Positions 1 through 10,779 are shown, numbered from the stretch's first letter. The stretch is DNA of 64,000 nt from Serripes groenlandicus (GCA_031761405.1 JASEVX010000005.1:32475127-32539126); one strand, 5' to 3'. Numbers and translations are program-made. The notes: generated by a model not told the origin, from the letters alone.

Positions 1-1872
1 TCGATATTCCAGGTCGGCGTTCAAATTGCTATATAAATTCGAACACCGATGGCCGAGCTCGGTGTTCCAGCTCGGCGTTCAGATTACTATATATATTCGA
101 ATTCCGATGGCCGAGCTAGATATTCCAGGTCGGCGTTCAAATTGTTATATAAATTCGAACACCGATGGCCGAGCTCGGTGTACCAGGTCGGCGTTCAGAT
201 TACTATATGAATTTGAATTCCGATGGCCGAGCTCGGTGTTCCAGGTCGGCGTTCAGATTACTATATAAATTCGAACACCGATGGCCGAGCTCGGTGTTCC
301 AGGTCGGCGTTCAGATTACTATAGAATTCGAATTCCGATGGACGAGCTCGATATTCCAGGTCGGCGTTCAAATTGTTATATAAATTCGAACACCGATGGC
401 CGAGCTCGGTGTACCAGGTCGGCATTCAGATTACTATATCAATTTGAATTCCGATGGCCTACTATAGAATTAGAATAACGATGGACGAGCTCGATATTCC
501 AGGTCGGCGTTCAAATTGCTATATAAATTTGAACACCGATGGCCGAGCTCGGTGTTCCAGGTTGGCGTTCAGATTACTATATAAATTCGAATTCCGATGG
601 CCGAGCTCGATATTCCAGGTCGGCGTTCAAATTGCTATATAAATTCGAACACCGATGGCCGAGCTCGGTGTACCAGGTCGGCGTTCAGATTACTATAGAA
701 TTAGAATAACGATGGACGAGCTCGATATTCCAGGTCGGCGTTCAAATTGCTATATAAATTCGAACACCGATGGCCGAGCTCGGTGTTCCAGCTCGGCATT
801 CAGATTACTATAAAAATTCGAATTCCGATGACCGAGCTCGATATTCCAGGTCGGCGTTCAAATTGCTATATAAATTCGAACACCGATGGCCGAGCTCGGT
901 GTACCAGGTCGGCGTTCAGATTACTATAGAATTCGAATTCCGATGGACGAGCTCGATATTCCAGGTCGGCGTTCAAATTGCTATATAAATTCGAACACCG
1001 ATGGCCGAGCTCGGTGTACCAGGTCGGCGTTCAGATTACTATAGAATTAGAATAACGATGGACGAGCTCGATATTCCAGGTCGGCGTTCAAATTGCTATA
1101 TAAATTTGAACACCGATGGCCGAGCTCGGTGTACCAGGTCGGCGTTCAGATTACTATAGAATTAGAATAACGATGGACGAGCTCGATATTCCAGGTCGGC
1201 GTTCAAATTGCTATATAAATTCGAACACCGATGGCCGAGCTCGGTGTACCAGGTCGGCGTTCAGATTACTATATAATTACAATAACGATGGACGAGCTCG
1301 ATATTCCAGGTCGGCGTTCAAATTGCTATATAAATTCGAACACCGATGACCGAGCTCGGTGTTCCAGCTCGGCATTCAGATTACTATAAAAATTCGAATT
1401 CCGATGACCGAGCTCGATATTCCAGGTCGGCGTTCAAATTGCTATATAAATTCGAACACCGATGGCCGAGCTCGGTGTACCAGGTCGGCGTTCAGATTAC
1501 TATAGAATTCGAATTCCGATGGACGAGCTCGATATTCCAGGTCGGCGTTCAAATTGCTATATAAATTCGAACACCGATGGCCGAGCTCGGTGTACCAGGT
1601 CGGCGTTCAGATTACTATAGAATTAGAATAACGATGGACGAGCTCGATATTCCAGGTCGGCGTTCAAATTGCTATATAAATTTGAACACCGATGGCCGAG
1701 CTCGGTGTACCAGGTCGGCGTTCAGATTACTATAGAATTAGAATAACGATGGACGAGCTCGATATTCCAGGTCGGCGTTCAAATTGCTATATAAATTCGA
1801 ACACCGATGGCCGAGCTCGGTGTTCCAGGTCGGCGTTCCGATTTTTGTCACCGATGGCCGATGACCGATCAC
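1..1872. repeat. 57/58-bp satellite array, truncated by window edge
   Basis: About 32 head-to-tail monomers of 57-58 bp. Two variants mostly alternate: one has caccgatggccgagctcggt, the other has ttccgatgg followed by gagctcgatattcc. The effective repeat is therefore a dimer of about 115 bp. Most monomers hold a GAGCTC palindrome, and the first variant extends it to CCGAGCTCGG. Linkers often read gaattcgaattc. Mixed 57 and 58 lengths break any reading frame, so the short ORFs here are not genes. The array starts before base 1 and decays at about 1845-1872. Confidence 0.97.
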
Positions 1873-1890
1873 AGAGCCAACTTCACACAC

Positions 1891-2105
1891 ATCAGCGTTT
1901 TCTGGGTTATTTACCAATGCTTCTGGTCCATTTATCCCGACATCAGCCAGTCAGTCGTAAAGCTAACCCCGCAACCCTGAGCGCAAAGGAGGGCAGCCAT
2001 TACTACCGTTTTGAAAGTCTTTGCTATTACCCGGCTGGCGGTCGGACCCACGACCTCCCGCACCCGAGGCAGACGCTCTACCACTACATCAACGAGGCGG
2101 TGTTA
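1891..2105 (-). mobile_element. SINE-A copy (tRNA-derived), truncated at the satellite boundary
   Basis: On the minus strand it begins with a tRNA-like head (gtagtggtagagcgtctgcc as A box, gtgggtccgac near the B box). The family body follows: a ggctgccctcctttgcgctc block, then gactgactggctgatgtc. The usual 3' tail (tgttgaaagcggcgtaaaac) is missing because the element stops next to the satellite. Open frames running through it from the satellite are fortuitous. Confidence 0.8.
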
Positions 2106-2256
2106 GGTTCCAAAACACGGTCAATGAGAACTGCAGACACAGACAGGTGTCTTGGATCAGCTCGTCTGTGTGTATTACAAGAGGTTCGTCCGCGTCAGAC
2201 TTCAGAATTCGTGAAGTGCAAACAAAAGTTCTACGAGTATTATGGCTTTATATTCT

Positions 2257-2605
2257 CAGGGGCGTAGCTCCCTTTAGGCACTGTAGGCACGTGCATACAC
2301 ATTTTTTTCTAAAAATGCCCCCAAAATGCAGCTGCGGCGATACCCATCTGCGAAATGTATCGACCGGACCAGATCAGCCTGCGCTGTCCGCGCAGACTGA
2401 TCCGGCCGACACATTCCGTCTAAGGGGGGATAGATAGAGTAGTGATTCCTGAAACAGAAAATCCACAGGAGGCGAAAAGTGTATATCCGGGTACGCCTGT
2501 GTGGCATGCTTAGGCTGATCCGGGTCGATACTTTACGCAGAGTCCACGATGTCGATTGTCTCACGAGACGGCCTACACATTGACTATTGCCAAGCTACGC
2601 CCCTG
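2257..2605 (+). mobile_element. P4 element, copy 1, 5-bp TSD
   Basis: Terminal inverted repeats CAGGGGCGTAGCT (2257-2269) and AGCTACGCCCCTG (2593-2605) match perfectly over 13 bp. Flanks give a 5-bp target duplication, attct on both sides. The core, from about 2335 to 2572, is the P3-type palindromic sequence (gcctgcgctgtccgcgcag, gaaacagaaaatccacagga). CAGGGG termini resemble hAT-type DNA transposons, but no transposase is present, so the superfamily is only a suggestion. Confidence 0.88.
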
Positions 2606-2744
2606 ATTCTGATCTAAGAAACACGTGGAACCGCAGTTCGTATATCTATAAGAAGACTCACATACTACCTTGCACAAGAGCTAGATGTTTTAACAGCGTG
2701 GTCGAGACCTGGCCATGTGGGATCTTCTTAGATCATCTCCCTTG

Positions 2745-3089
2745 CAGGGGCGTAGCTTTGCAATAGTCAATGTGTAGGCCGTCTCGTGAGAAAATCAACA
2801 CTGTGGACTCTGCGTTAAGCATCGACCCGTATCAGCCTAAGCATGCCACACAGGCCTACCCGGATAGACGCTTTTCGCCTCCTGTGGATTTTCTGTTTCA
2901 GGAATAACTACTCTATACATCTATCCCACTAAGACGGAATGTGTCGGCCGGATCAGTCTGCGCGGACAGCGCAGGCTGATCTGGTCGATACATTACGCAG
3001 ATGTCTATCGCCGCAGCTGAATTTTGGGGCAGTTTGAGAAAAAATGTGTAGGCACGTGCCTTCAGTGCCTTAAGGGAGCTACGCCTCTG
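2745..3089 (-). mobile_element. P4 element, copy 2, inverted relative to copy 1
   Basis: Same termini (CAGGGGCGTAGCT and AGCTACGCCTCTG) with a 5-bp duplication, ccttg, on both flanks. It is in inverted orientation to 2257-2605, with only 139 bp between them, so the pair could form a hairpin of about 345 bp. Confidence 0.88.
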
Positions 3090-3699
3090 CCTTGTATAGA
3101 TTATGTCACCAAACATCACAAACCTTCAAGAGAATACGTAAAACAAACACGAGGTGTTGCTGCAATCCGTATCTCCAGCAATTAAAGGTTTCCCGTCTGT
3201 AGACATCTTTTTAAAACTATAGAAAATATATCAATACAATTATAATAACTATACATCGTCAAACCATTCAGGCAAAGGGCGAATTTATTCACCATAGGCC
3301 ATTTTCCACACTGTTTTCAATGATTGTCTGCTGCTGGTGCGTTACACTGCGTCTGTATGTGAGAAAGGGATTGGGATGTTGTGACGTGCATGAAACCAAC
3401 TGATTTCTCTCCAAGTACTTCGATGGTAATATTATATTAGATGCTATTTGTTTGACTTTGGTTTAATTTGGGACTTGCGTCATTTGCTACAGTATTATAA
3501 TTATATCACGGCGACAGAACATGTATTCAAGAGCATTGCAGACAATACACATCCCCTCACAGTGTCGATTGATACATATGTATAAGAGTCACTGTGACAT
3601 TGACCTTTGACCTAGATCAGTGAAACGAAAACCCGTCCAAAGTCTCTTAACACCAAACCTAGGTATGAAGTATGAACCTATTCCGTCCACAAATGAAAG
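3090..3699. other. No gene or element recognised
   Basis: AT-rich unique-looking sequence. It contains a tgacctttgacct stretch (about 3599-3611) of the AGGTCA half-site type that is common in mollusc repeats. Confidence 0.5.
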
Positions 3700-3917
3700 T
3701 GTTAGTTTCGTACAGACGTAGTATGACAATGCCATATTATCGTATCAACTAATTTATGTATAATGATTGTGACTATATATGTACATTTGTAGCTAACTTT
3801 GTATAATGGTGACATATAGGCCCATGGGGCCGGGTGTTCTCTTTTTCTTTAATGTTTCATTTACTGATGTATATAACACATGTCACGGTAATAAACAACT
3901 TACTTACTTACTTACTA
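3700..3917 (+). mobile_element. Probable 3' end of a non-LTR retrotransposon
   Basis: A terminal segment with catggggccgggtgttctc followed by AATAAA-like sequence and a short tetranucleotide tail, (ACTT)4-5, at 3898-3917. This is the form of a LINE 3' UTR. No coding part remains, so the call rests on layout only. Confidence 0.35.
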
Positions 3918-4129
3918 TAGTCACTGTGACATTGACCTAGGAGAACGTATAGTTGGCGATGTTTGCATATGGATACACTTTCATAACAATCGGATACAAT
4001 GAATTCGCTAGATCGATTCCCTCGTTACGTGCATACGTACTTACGAATCCCTATATCATCTCGACGACTTCATTTCGAGCGGGGAAAAAATGTGAAGACA
4101 TATATCTTGCTTATGAGGAAAAAAAATGT

Positions 4130-4204
4130 GACCGAGCAGTGCAGGGATCAAACCCGGGAAGTCCAGTCTAAAATAAACCACACGTATCACTCGGCCACGG
4201 CGGT
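4130..4204 (-). mobile_element. tRNA-like SINE head (SINE-C type)
   Basis: The minus strand reads gccgtggccgagtgatacg (A box of Leu/Ser type) and, about 40 nt later, cgggtttgatccctgc (B-box-like). The same head type starts SINE-C at 63722. No typical 3' tail was seen, so this is probably a truncated SINE rather than a functional tRNA gene. Confidence 0.5.
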
Positions 4205-5150
4205 ATCATTATGATTAAAGAAGTATAATTAGAACGCTTAAAACTAAATACGATGAAGATCCAACATGTGAACAGTCTTCTCGTGTATATTTCCAGATGC
4301 CTTCAGAATCATTGTATAGGTGGATACCGAGCGAAGGAGATGCTGGTAAAACTGTTTTGCAATTCTCTGGTCGCAAAATTCCTGTTAGCAACTGTAAAGT
4401 ATAAGTTCAAAGTCTGTATCAGCCGAATGCTAAATGATTGTACAGTACTTTGAATTTCTCAGTTACCTTATTATAAATTTAAAAGATATTTATTACTCTA
4501 AGGAAAGTTCTTCATCTGTTAAACGGCACAAAAAACATTTTTCGAGTATAAAACAATCTTACAGTGTTCATGTTCTTTAAACGTTTTGCATGGTAGACAC
4601 TAAATCAGTTAACCATACAAGAGAAAGTTGATGCAAGGCATCAATGTCGCCGGAAAAGACTGCATTGATTTATTTATGTATTCTTGACTTTCCTTAGTCT
4701 ATTCAAACATTAGGAACGTTGAAATGAAAACATTTGCTTATAAAGTTTATATTCATACCTATACATTAGGGTATCTATAAAAAATTAACGAAATTTGTAC
4801 ACATTTATCTGGCTTAAATTTAATTTTGCTGTTGTTACTTATTTAAATAATAGTATTCATTCATATAATTTCAATGTTTGTCAATCTTATTCGAATCACA
4901 AGGTAAATATCCTGGTATTGCTTTAAAGGGAGGTAATTTGAAGAAAACACACAAAAGTCTTCAAAAGGAGAAATATATCAGCATTACCGTCTACAGTTTA
5001 AATTGTTCTATTGTTTGTGGATTTAAAAATGTTCTTTTTTTCTTATTTCTACATGTACAACGAAATATTGCGGCTTCTCTTTGACGCTTTGCGTCAAACA
5101 TTCGTCTTGTACTTGTCTAAAATAAAATAATATCACTCGCTTTTTCATAT
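4205..5150. other. No gene or element recognised
   Basis: AT-rich sequence with only short chance ORFs. No repeat family from elsewhere in the window was recognised. Confidence 0.5.
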
Positions 5151-5155
5151 CGAAA

Positions 5156-5167
5156 TGCGCATGCGCG
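5156..5167. promoter_or_regulatory. NRF1-type site
   Basis: TGCGCATGCGCG matches the NRF1 consensus YGCGCAYGCGCR in full. It lies 8 bp before the ATG of the small ORF at 5175. CpG-rich palindromes of this kind are typical of animal promoters, but no other promoter element was identified. Confidence 0.45.
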
Positions 5168-5174
5168 AAAATCG

Positions 5175-5378
5175 ATGTTAAAGGTCACGAAACTACACAA
5201 CAGAATAGAGTCTATATTTAGCTTAGAAACAGTTCCTACTTTAGATATTCATGGATTAACATTATTAAATGAATTCTACACAAATCAAGACATCTCTTTG
5301 AACATGAAAACAACATTTAGTAAGTTAAAATTGCTATTAAAAGGAGAATCCGAAATTGACCTCAATGATGACACATAA
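5175..5378 (+). CDS. Hypothetical 67-aa ORF next to an NRF1-type site
   Basis: ATG to TAA encodes 67 residues starting MLKVTKLHNRIESIF. It is fairly hydrophilic, with an acidic end (GESEIDLNDDT), and has no signal peptide, membrane segment or recognised motif. An AATAAA lies at 5465-5470. In a spliced genome this could be a first exon, a small gene or chance. The only support beyond length is the adjacent TGCGCATGCGCG motif. Confidence 0.22.
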   Translation: MLKVTKLHNRIESIFSLETVPTLDIHGLTLLNEFYTNQDISLNMKTTFSKLKLLLKGESEIDLNDDT

Positions 5379-5809
5379 GAGTCTGCATTAGGGGGTGTTG
5401 GTTCACGTCTTGAAGGGACCACTTTTGTCTTCGTAAATAAGACAAAAAACTTAAATGCGAGTGAAATAAAAAAAACTGCAAACATTAAAAAATCGGAATA
5501 TTTATTTCATTTTAGATGTGTCATTTATTAGTGTTCGTAAACAACCACAATTGTAATATGTTCAAATCATCTAGATTTGTTTCTTTCTAATAATAAGCCG
5601 CCCTCCCATGTGATTTCCGAAAAGCTATTAAAAATAGAAGTCGCGGGCTTCTGCCCGGCGACTAATAAATGACAAATGGACTACCAAGTTACACAAAGAA
5701 GTTTTAATACATGACAATAGTGTTGATAATCTATTTTAGGATATTTTTTGTATGATTAAAACGAATACAAGATACATTTTCGTATACAGGAAAGTTAATT
5801 CATTGAAAA
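5379..5809. other. No gene recognised
   Basis: Contains AATAAA at 5465-5470. Otherwise AT-rich with no recognised repeat. Confidence 0.45.
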
Positions 5810-5918
5810 GAAAAAGAGTTTTAAAACAATATTGCAAAATGAAAAATTGCTCGTCATGAGCATTTTCCCCGTTTGCCAAAATATTTTCAAAAGTCGTCCG
5901 TATGTGGGAAAGGGTTAA
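5810..5918 (+). mobile_element. P1 MITE, diverged right half
   Basis: Central hairpin aaattgctcgtcatgagcat, then ttttcaaaagtcgtccg and the terminus gtgggaaagggttaa ending in TTAA (5915-5918). The left half is too diverged to place. Confidence 0.7.
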
Positions 5919-6199
5919 AGCAGTTCGGGCGAACAGTATTAAATCGGTGACACCCTGAGAAAAGCGTAGTCATTCGACATTTCTTTTAACAAAAGTTACA
6001 AAGTTTCACATCAAGAACAAGTTATGTTAACTAAGTAATAACATTGAAATAAACACAAATTTGTGCTAATAAACCAGTTGATACCTGTCATTTAACGTTC
6101 GACATAAACACCAATAAAACTCACGAACGGTAACATTACACCGGGCTTAACCCAAAAAGCCCATTACCCATCTTTAGAAGTGGGTCGACGATGACAGTG

Positions 6200-6394
6200 A
6201 AACCTCTACATAAGGGGCGTTTTGCATGTTTTTAAAATCTTAGTTGACACTCTAAACCAATGTTGTGGGTACTCAAAAGAATCATCTCACTGAGACGATT
6301 CTTTTGAGTACCCATAACATAGGGTTTGCTTTAACAATAAGAGAGAAATTGTGGGAAAGAGCGGAATATCCCTCCTTATCTGGACCTCTGGTGC
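6200..6394 (+). mobile_element. P5 foldback element
   Basis: The ends (aacctctacataaggggcgt and ccttatctggacctctggtg) are imperfect inverted repeats. At the centre is a long hairpin, ggtactcaaaagaat...attcttttgagtacc, at about 6268-6313. Other copies lie at 27991, 30053 and 30182. Confidence 0.75.
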
Positions 6395-6904
6395 CGCGCC
6401 CCGGGTCACAGCATTATCACCCATTCCCTGATATAGACGAATGTTGACGCTTCTCTAAACTTTAAAAAGAAGACAGAATAATCCTTACAATTGAACCTGT
6501 TCTAAAGACCACGTTGAAATAGAAATTCCCTGCCTATATATAGCGACCATACTTTAAGTTTGCTAAATACTCATTTTCTGTATAAATGACCCAGAACGTT
6601 ATCATGTCTTAATGGGAATTTTGACGAGATGGGCAAGGAGTGTAGCCCTATATGTTTACTTTACTTTTGCGTTCATAAGACTTCGAAAATAGGCCTGTCC
6701 AATACTCACTACATGTTGGTTTTGATGCCTTGCAATAACTGATGCTCTGAACCATTTTTTCCGAATTTGAGAAATATTCACGTACATGTAGATTTACGAG
6801 CCTTTTGTTTCCCCATCAATAGTTTGTACTTTGTTCCACAATCGTTCCATATTTTTACAAATATGTTGTAAGATGTTTTAATTTTGATGTTTTTGATAAT
6901 TGAA
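6395..6904. other. No gene or element recognised
   Basis: AT-rich; nothing identified. Confidence 0.45.
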
Positions 6905-7144
6905 TGTACACAACTGATTAACGCATTGCGACACACAAAACATTCTCGACAATAGACGGCATTGAAAATATCTAGGTAAAAATATGTCCAATTTCAATAA
7001 AAGAAAATAGTGTTGAAAACACCGTGGAAAAATGAGAAATTGCTCATCATGAATAATCTCTCTCTTTTGTCAACAATGTTTTCTAACGTGGTCTGGTGCG
7101 GTAGATTCATCAACGGATATGTATACGTATGGGAACGGGTCATG
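6905..7144 (+). mobile_element. P1 MITE, diverged
   Basis: Keeps cattgaaaatatctaggtaaa in the left part, gagaaattgctcatcatga at the hairpin, and a degraded right end, gtatgggaacgggt. Confidence 0.55.
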
Positions 7145-7151
7145 GAACCCT

Positions 7152-7381
7152 TTAACCCTTTCCCTCATACAGCAAATGTGCAGCAGACGACTTTGAACAT
7201 ATTTTGTCAAAACAAGGAAAATCTCTATAACTTAATGGATAACCTATAAATAAAAGTGGAAAACATTGAGGCAAAAGGAGAAATTGCTCGTTTTGAGCAA
7301 TTTCTTCTTTTGTCACTATGTTTTCAAAAAGCCGTCTGCTGCAGAGGCGTCAGAAAGCGTCTATATGAGGAGAAGGGTTAA
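7152..7381 (+). mobile_element. P1 MITE, full length
   Basis: TTAA at both ends (7152-7155 and 7378-7381) with termini CCCTTTCCC and its imperfect reverse complement. It belongs to a homogeneous 230-bp subtype marked by gtcactatgttttcaaaaag. The hairpin is aattgctcgttttgagcaat. TTAA duplication plus a CCCTTT terminus fits piggyBac-like or Kolobok mobilisation; no transposase is present. Confidence 0.9.
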
Positions 7382-7604
7382 CTATATGGACCTTCAATAA
7401 CTATGGTGTGACGAAAATCACCTGTCACCTTTAACGCCCTGCCATATGCCGTGAAGAGAAACGAGTTGTTTTAAGCCGTGCCACTTTTAATTTAAATTTA
7501 AAACATGTTACGTAGTGCAATGTCACACCCAGCAGTATTTCACTAATATGCTTATAGCATAATTATTAATTAGCTATTCAAGGTAATACCATCCTAAGCA
7601 TATT

Positions 7605-7834
7605 CAATTCCCTTATAAAACAAATCTGCAGCAAGCGACTTTGAAACATATATATGAAATTGTGTATTGACAATCTGTGTAAATGAAAAGTGTAACAATT
7701 CAAATGAATTGAAAACATTGTGGCGAAAAGGAGAAATTGCTCAATATGAGAAAGTTCTCTTTTGACCACAATGTTTTGAAAAGTCGTATAATGCAGAGGC
7801 GTCAGAAAGCGTTAGATATCTGGAAAAGGGTTAA
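7605..7834 (+). mobile_element. P1 MITE, diverged full length
   Basis: Left terminus ttcccttataaaacaaatctg, hairpin region gagaaattgctcaatatgag, right terminus ggaaaagggttaa with TTAA at 7831-7834. Confidence 0.75.
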
Positions 7835-7911
7835 ATCAAACTTAGCGTCACCTTTCATATATGCCATCCACAGTTAAGTCATGTTGTAACAACCCGTTTT
7901 ACTTTGTAAAA

Positions 7912-8095
7912 AGGCTTTTTGAAAAACATAGTGACAAAAGAAGAAATTGCTCAAAACTAGCAATTTCTCCTTTTGCCACAATGTTCACCACTTTTAGTCA
8001 TAAGTTATCTATTCAATTATAGAGATTTTCTATTTTTCGGCAAAATATGTTCAAAGTCGTCTGCTGCAGAATTGTCGTATGAGGGAAAGAATTAA
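7912..8095 (-). mobile_element. P1 MITE, 5'-truncated, reverse orientation
   Basis: Begins inside the element at gaaaaacatagtgacaaaag, carries the hairpin and the tagtcataagttatc block of the homogeneous subtype, and ends gagggaaagaattaa (TTAA 8092-8095). Confidence 0.8.
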
Positions 8096-8255
8096 TCTCT
8101 TATCTATATATCTAAATAGGATAACTTCCTTATCTAGAAAGATATCTTGTTTTTTCAGAAAGTAAATGTATATATTAGATATTATCTCCCAAATTTAAAG
8201 ACGTATTGTCAGGCTTTCAGAAAGTAAATGTATAGATTAGATATAGCTCTCAAAT

Positions 8256-8487
8256 TTAACCCCTTTCCCTCATACGACAATTCTGCAGCAGATGACATTG
8301 AACATATTTTGTCAACAAATAGAAAGTCTCTATAATTGAATGGATAACCTATGACTAAAATTGGAAAACATTGCGGCAAAAGGAGAAATTGCACGTTTTG
8401 TGCAATTTCTTCTTTTGTCACTATGTTTTCAAAAAGCCAGTCTGCTGCAGAGGCGTCCGAAAGCGTTTATAGGAGGGAAAGGGTTAA
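8256..8487 (+). mobile_element. P1 MITE, full length, homogeneous subtype
   Basis: TTAA at 8256-8259 and 8484-8487. The hairpin arms have co-varied: attgcacgttttgtgcaat instead of attgctcgttttgagcaat, so pairing is kept. Confidence 0.9.
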
Positions 8488-9569
8488 TGACGTATTGTCG
8501 GGCAGTTGCAAGGATGTTAGGACGTGATTGTTGCCTTATAGTATTGCGTCGAAGTTGGTGAATGTATGTATCGCATAAATTGCAATATCTGGAAAATGTT
8601 AACATATGCGGATATATCAACAACACACAGATCACGCATTTTAGCAGGGACGTATTCCTGATTTTAGCCATTGCACGGAGCTGTCGGTTAATGTAAAAAG
8701 TGTCCACTGAACTATCAATCACCTGACAATGAAGAGCACTGTGGACGGGGAATACGCAGTTCCAATGGCAAATTGCTTTTAGAATGCGCAAACGCAGTAA
8801 GCGTCCAGGAAAGTATTGTGTAGACGGCAATTGGGGGCAATTTTGGTGTGTGAATTGTAAAAGGACGCATATTGCCTGAGCTGTTTTGTAAATATTGTGT
8901 ACCTCAAATTATCCTTTCATCCTGAATGAATTTAAGTCAAGGTCTGTGTACCTAAATGACTCGAACCCAAAGGAAAATCAACCGTAGGTCACTGGCGTGT
9001 AATGTACATTCGTAGATACAGATTTACCTGCGAATCCTTGATCTGGCTCTGCACTTTTCCCCGGCAACGATTAAATGAAAGAAATTTCTAAATAAAAGTG
9101 TGCATCTGATCCCGATAGATTGTTATCAATACTTGTCATAAGTTTGTTTGTTTTACAGGAACATGGCTGACCCTTTTTTTGTCATGGAGCGGCATGCCTA
9201 ATTTACCGTTTCACCTGTTTTTTGCAATACACAGCTAATTAAATCATTCTACTTGTTACATTCCAATTACATCACAAGCCAATAGTGCCCCTCTCGAAAG
9301 GGTGCGTTTCCTTTAGCACCAGACAAGGTGTTGGCATCAAGGGCCATTTCTTTATCTAAAGTGCTGACACACTCACCTAACGTAAGTAAAGCTGGAGAAA
9401 GGTTTTTATTGAAATCCATTATGTTCAATGTCGATATTTACCCATAGGCGTACCTATGGAATGTTCGTTGGTTTGTTCGTATGCTTTTCAATTGACCGTG
9501 TTTTTCCCCCTGGCCGGATCGGATCATGCCATGACATTGTTTGAAAACGTAGAGGGATAAGGTGGAATT
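8488..9569. other. No gene or element recognised
   Basis: About 1.1 kb without a repeat family or a convincing ORF. The longest open frame (133 codons, minus strand, 8429-8830) starts inside the P1 copy and has no recognised motif. Confidence 0.45.
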
Positions 9570-9570
9570 G

Positions 9571-9750
9571 CTCCGTGGAACAGTGGTAAGGGCATCCGTT
9601 TCGAGCGGAAGACCAGTGTCCGATTCCCGGAACGGTCATACCAAATACAATGTTTGAAACATTGTGTAAAAGGGGGAATCGTTCCGTGATGTAGTAGCTA
9701 AGGAGTAAACCTCGAGAGCTGGAGGACAGGACTTTATTTCCGGTCATACC
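9571..9750 (+). mobile_element. Two tandem tRNA-like units (SINE head dimer)
   Basis: Unit 1 (about 9571-9646) has gtggaacagtggtaagggc as A box and gtgtccgattcccgg as B box, ending ggtcataccaaa. Unit 2 (about 9672-9752) repeats the layout in diverged form (cgttccgtgatgtagtagct ... ccggtcataccaaa). ggtcataccaaa is also the junction after the tRNA head in SINE-A. Confidence 0.5.
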
Positions 9751-9771
9751 AAATGGCCGTTATACCTTCCC

Positions 9772-10129
9772 TTAACCCATTCCCACATATGGACGATTTA
9801 TGAACCCTTTACAGCAGAAGATTGATGATATCATTGTGGCAAAAGGAGAAATTGCTCATAATGAGCGATTTCTCCTTTTCCACAATAATTTCAACAATAA
9901 TCATACTATAATGCCTAGAGATTTTTCAAATTTTGAACTTGATAATATCAAAGTCGTCTGGTGCAGAGGTATTGTATAATGTATGTGTACACTCAGCACA
10001 TTTACATTATGTGATATGAGGACATATAATAGTAACACTAGTATTTTAACAAAAGATAGACCAAACTACATGGCTTCCACACACAACACCCGCACACACT
10101 TTCACACTGTGTATGTGGGCAAGGGTTAA
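9772..10129 (-). mobile_element. P1 MITE with internal insertion
   Basis: TTAA at 9772-9775 and 10126-10129, hairpin gaaattgctcataatgagcg near the left end, right terminus gtgggcaagggttaa. About 120 bp at 9985-10105 (rich in acac) is not part of the family, so it is probably an insertion. Confidence 0.7.
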
Positions 10130-10135
10130 TCGCGT

Positions 10136-10248
10136 TCAGGGTTGCGCGAAGCACATGGCAAATGATGAGCCAGTGCCGGTATAAGCTTCCCGGTAGTACT
10201 GGTAATTCAACCATGAAAGGTGGTATGACTGAAATACTGTTGAAATCG
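10136..10248 (+). mobile_element. SINE-A body and tail, diverged
   Basis: Matches the SINE-A body (ttcagggttgcg, gtactggtaattc) and tail (tatgactgaaatactgttga). The tRNA head is absent. Confidence 0.55.
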
Positions 10249-10380
10249 GCATACATTACTATTCAAAACCACATACATATATTTTAGGTTTTTTTTGTGT
10301 TCATCACTTTTGCTTGTCTGGGATTGGCTGACATATTTTGTTCATAACCTCATGAAATAGCCATATTAATGCTAAAATAT

Positions 10381-10531
10381 AAGGAATGGAGCGTTTTTTT
10401 CGTTTTCATGGGGATATGAACCAAAAAACCTGATCACACATTCTATGAAACCGCTTCGCGATTTCATCGAGAGTGATCAGGTGTTTTTGTTCATACCCCC
10501 ATGAAAACGAAAAAAAAGCTCTCCATTCCTT
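10381..10531. mobile_element. 151-bp foldback element
   Basis: Arms aaggaatggagc...cgttttcatgggg and ccccatgaaaacg...gctctccattcctt pair over about 33 bp. Inner arms cctgatca...tgatcagg and the apex cgcttcgcg continue the stem. It ends 4 bp before a P3 element. Confidence 0.8.
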
Positions 10532-10535
10532 AAAT

Positions 10536-10779
10536 GAGCCGTCCCACGAGAAAAAAACATTATTGACTCTGCGTAATGTATCGAACCAGATCAACCTGCG
10601 CAGTCCGCGCAGGCTAATTCGGGTTGATACATTCCGTCTCAGGGGTATAGAAGTAGAGTAATATTGTACACAGGAGAATAAAAGTGTCTGTCCGGATTAG
10701 CCTGCGCGGCATGCTTATGCTGATCCGGGTCGATGGTTTACGCAGAGTCCACGATGTTGGTTTTCTCGCCAGACGGCTT
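10536..10779 (+). mobile_element. P3 palindromic element
   Basis: Starts gagccgtcccacgagaaaa and ends ttttctcgccagacggct. It contains ccgcgcaggct, a diverged centre and gatccgggtcgat. This is the first of about ten P3 copies or parts in the window. Confidence 0.85.

Noticed and set aside
1692..2267. 191-codon plus-strand ORF
   Set aside because: It starts in the satellite and runs through a minus-strand SINE. The product has no motif and is explained by the two repeats.
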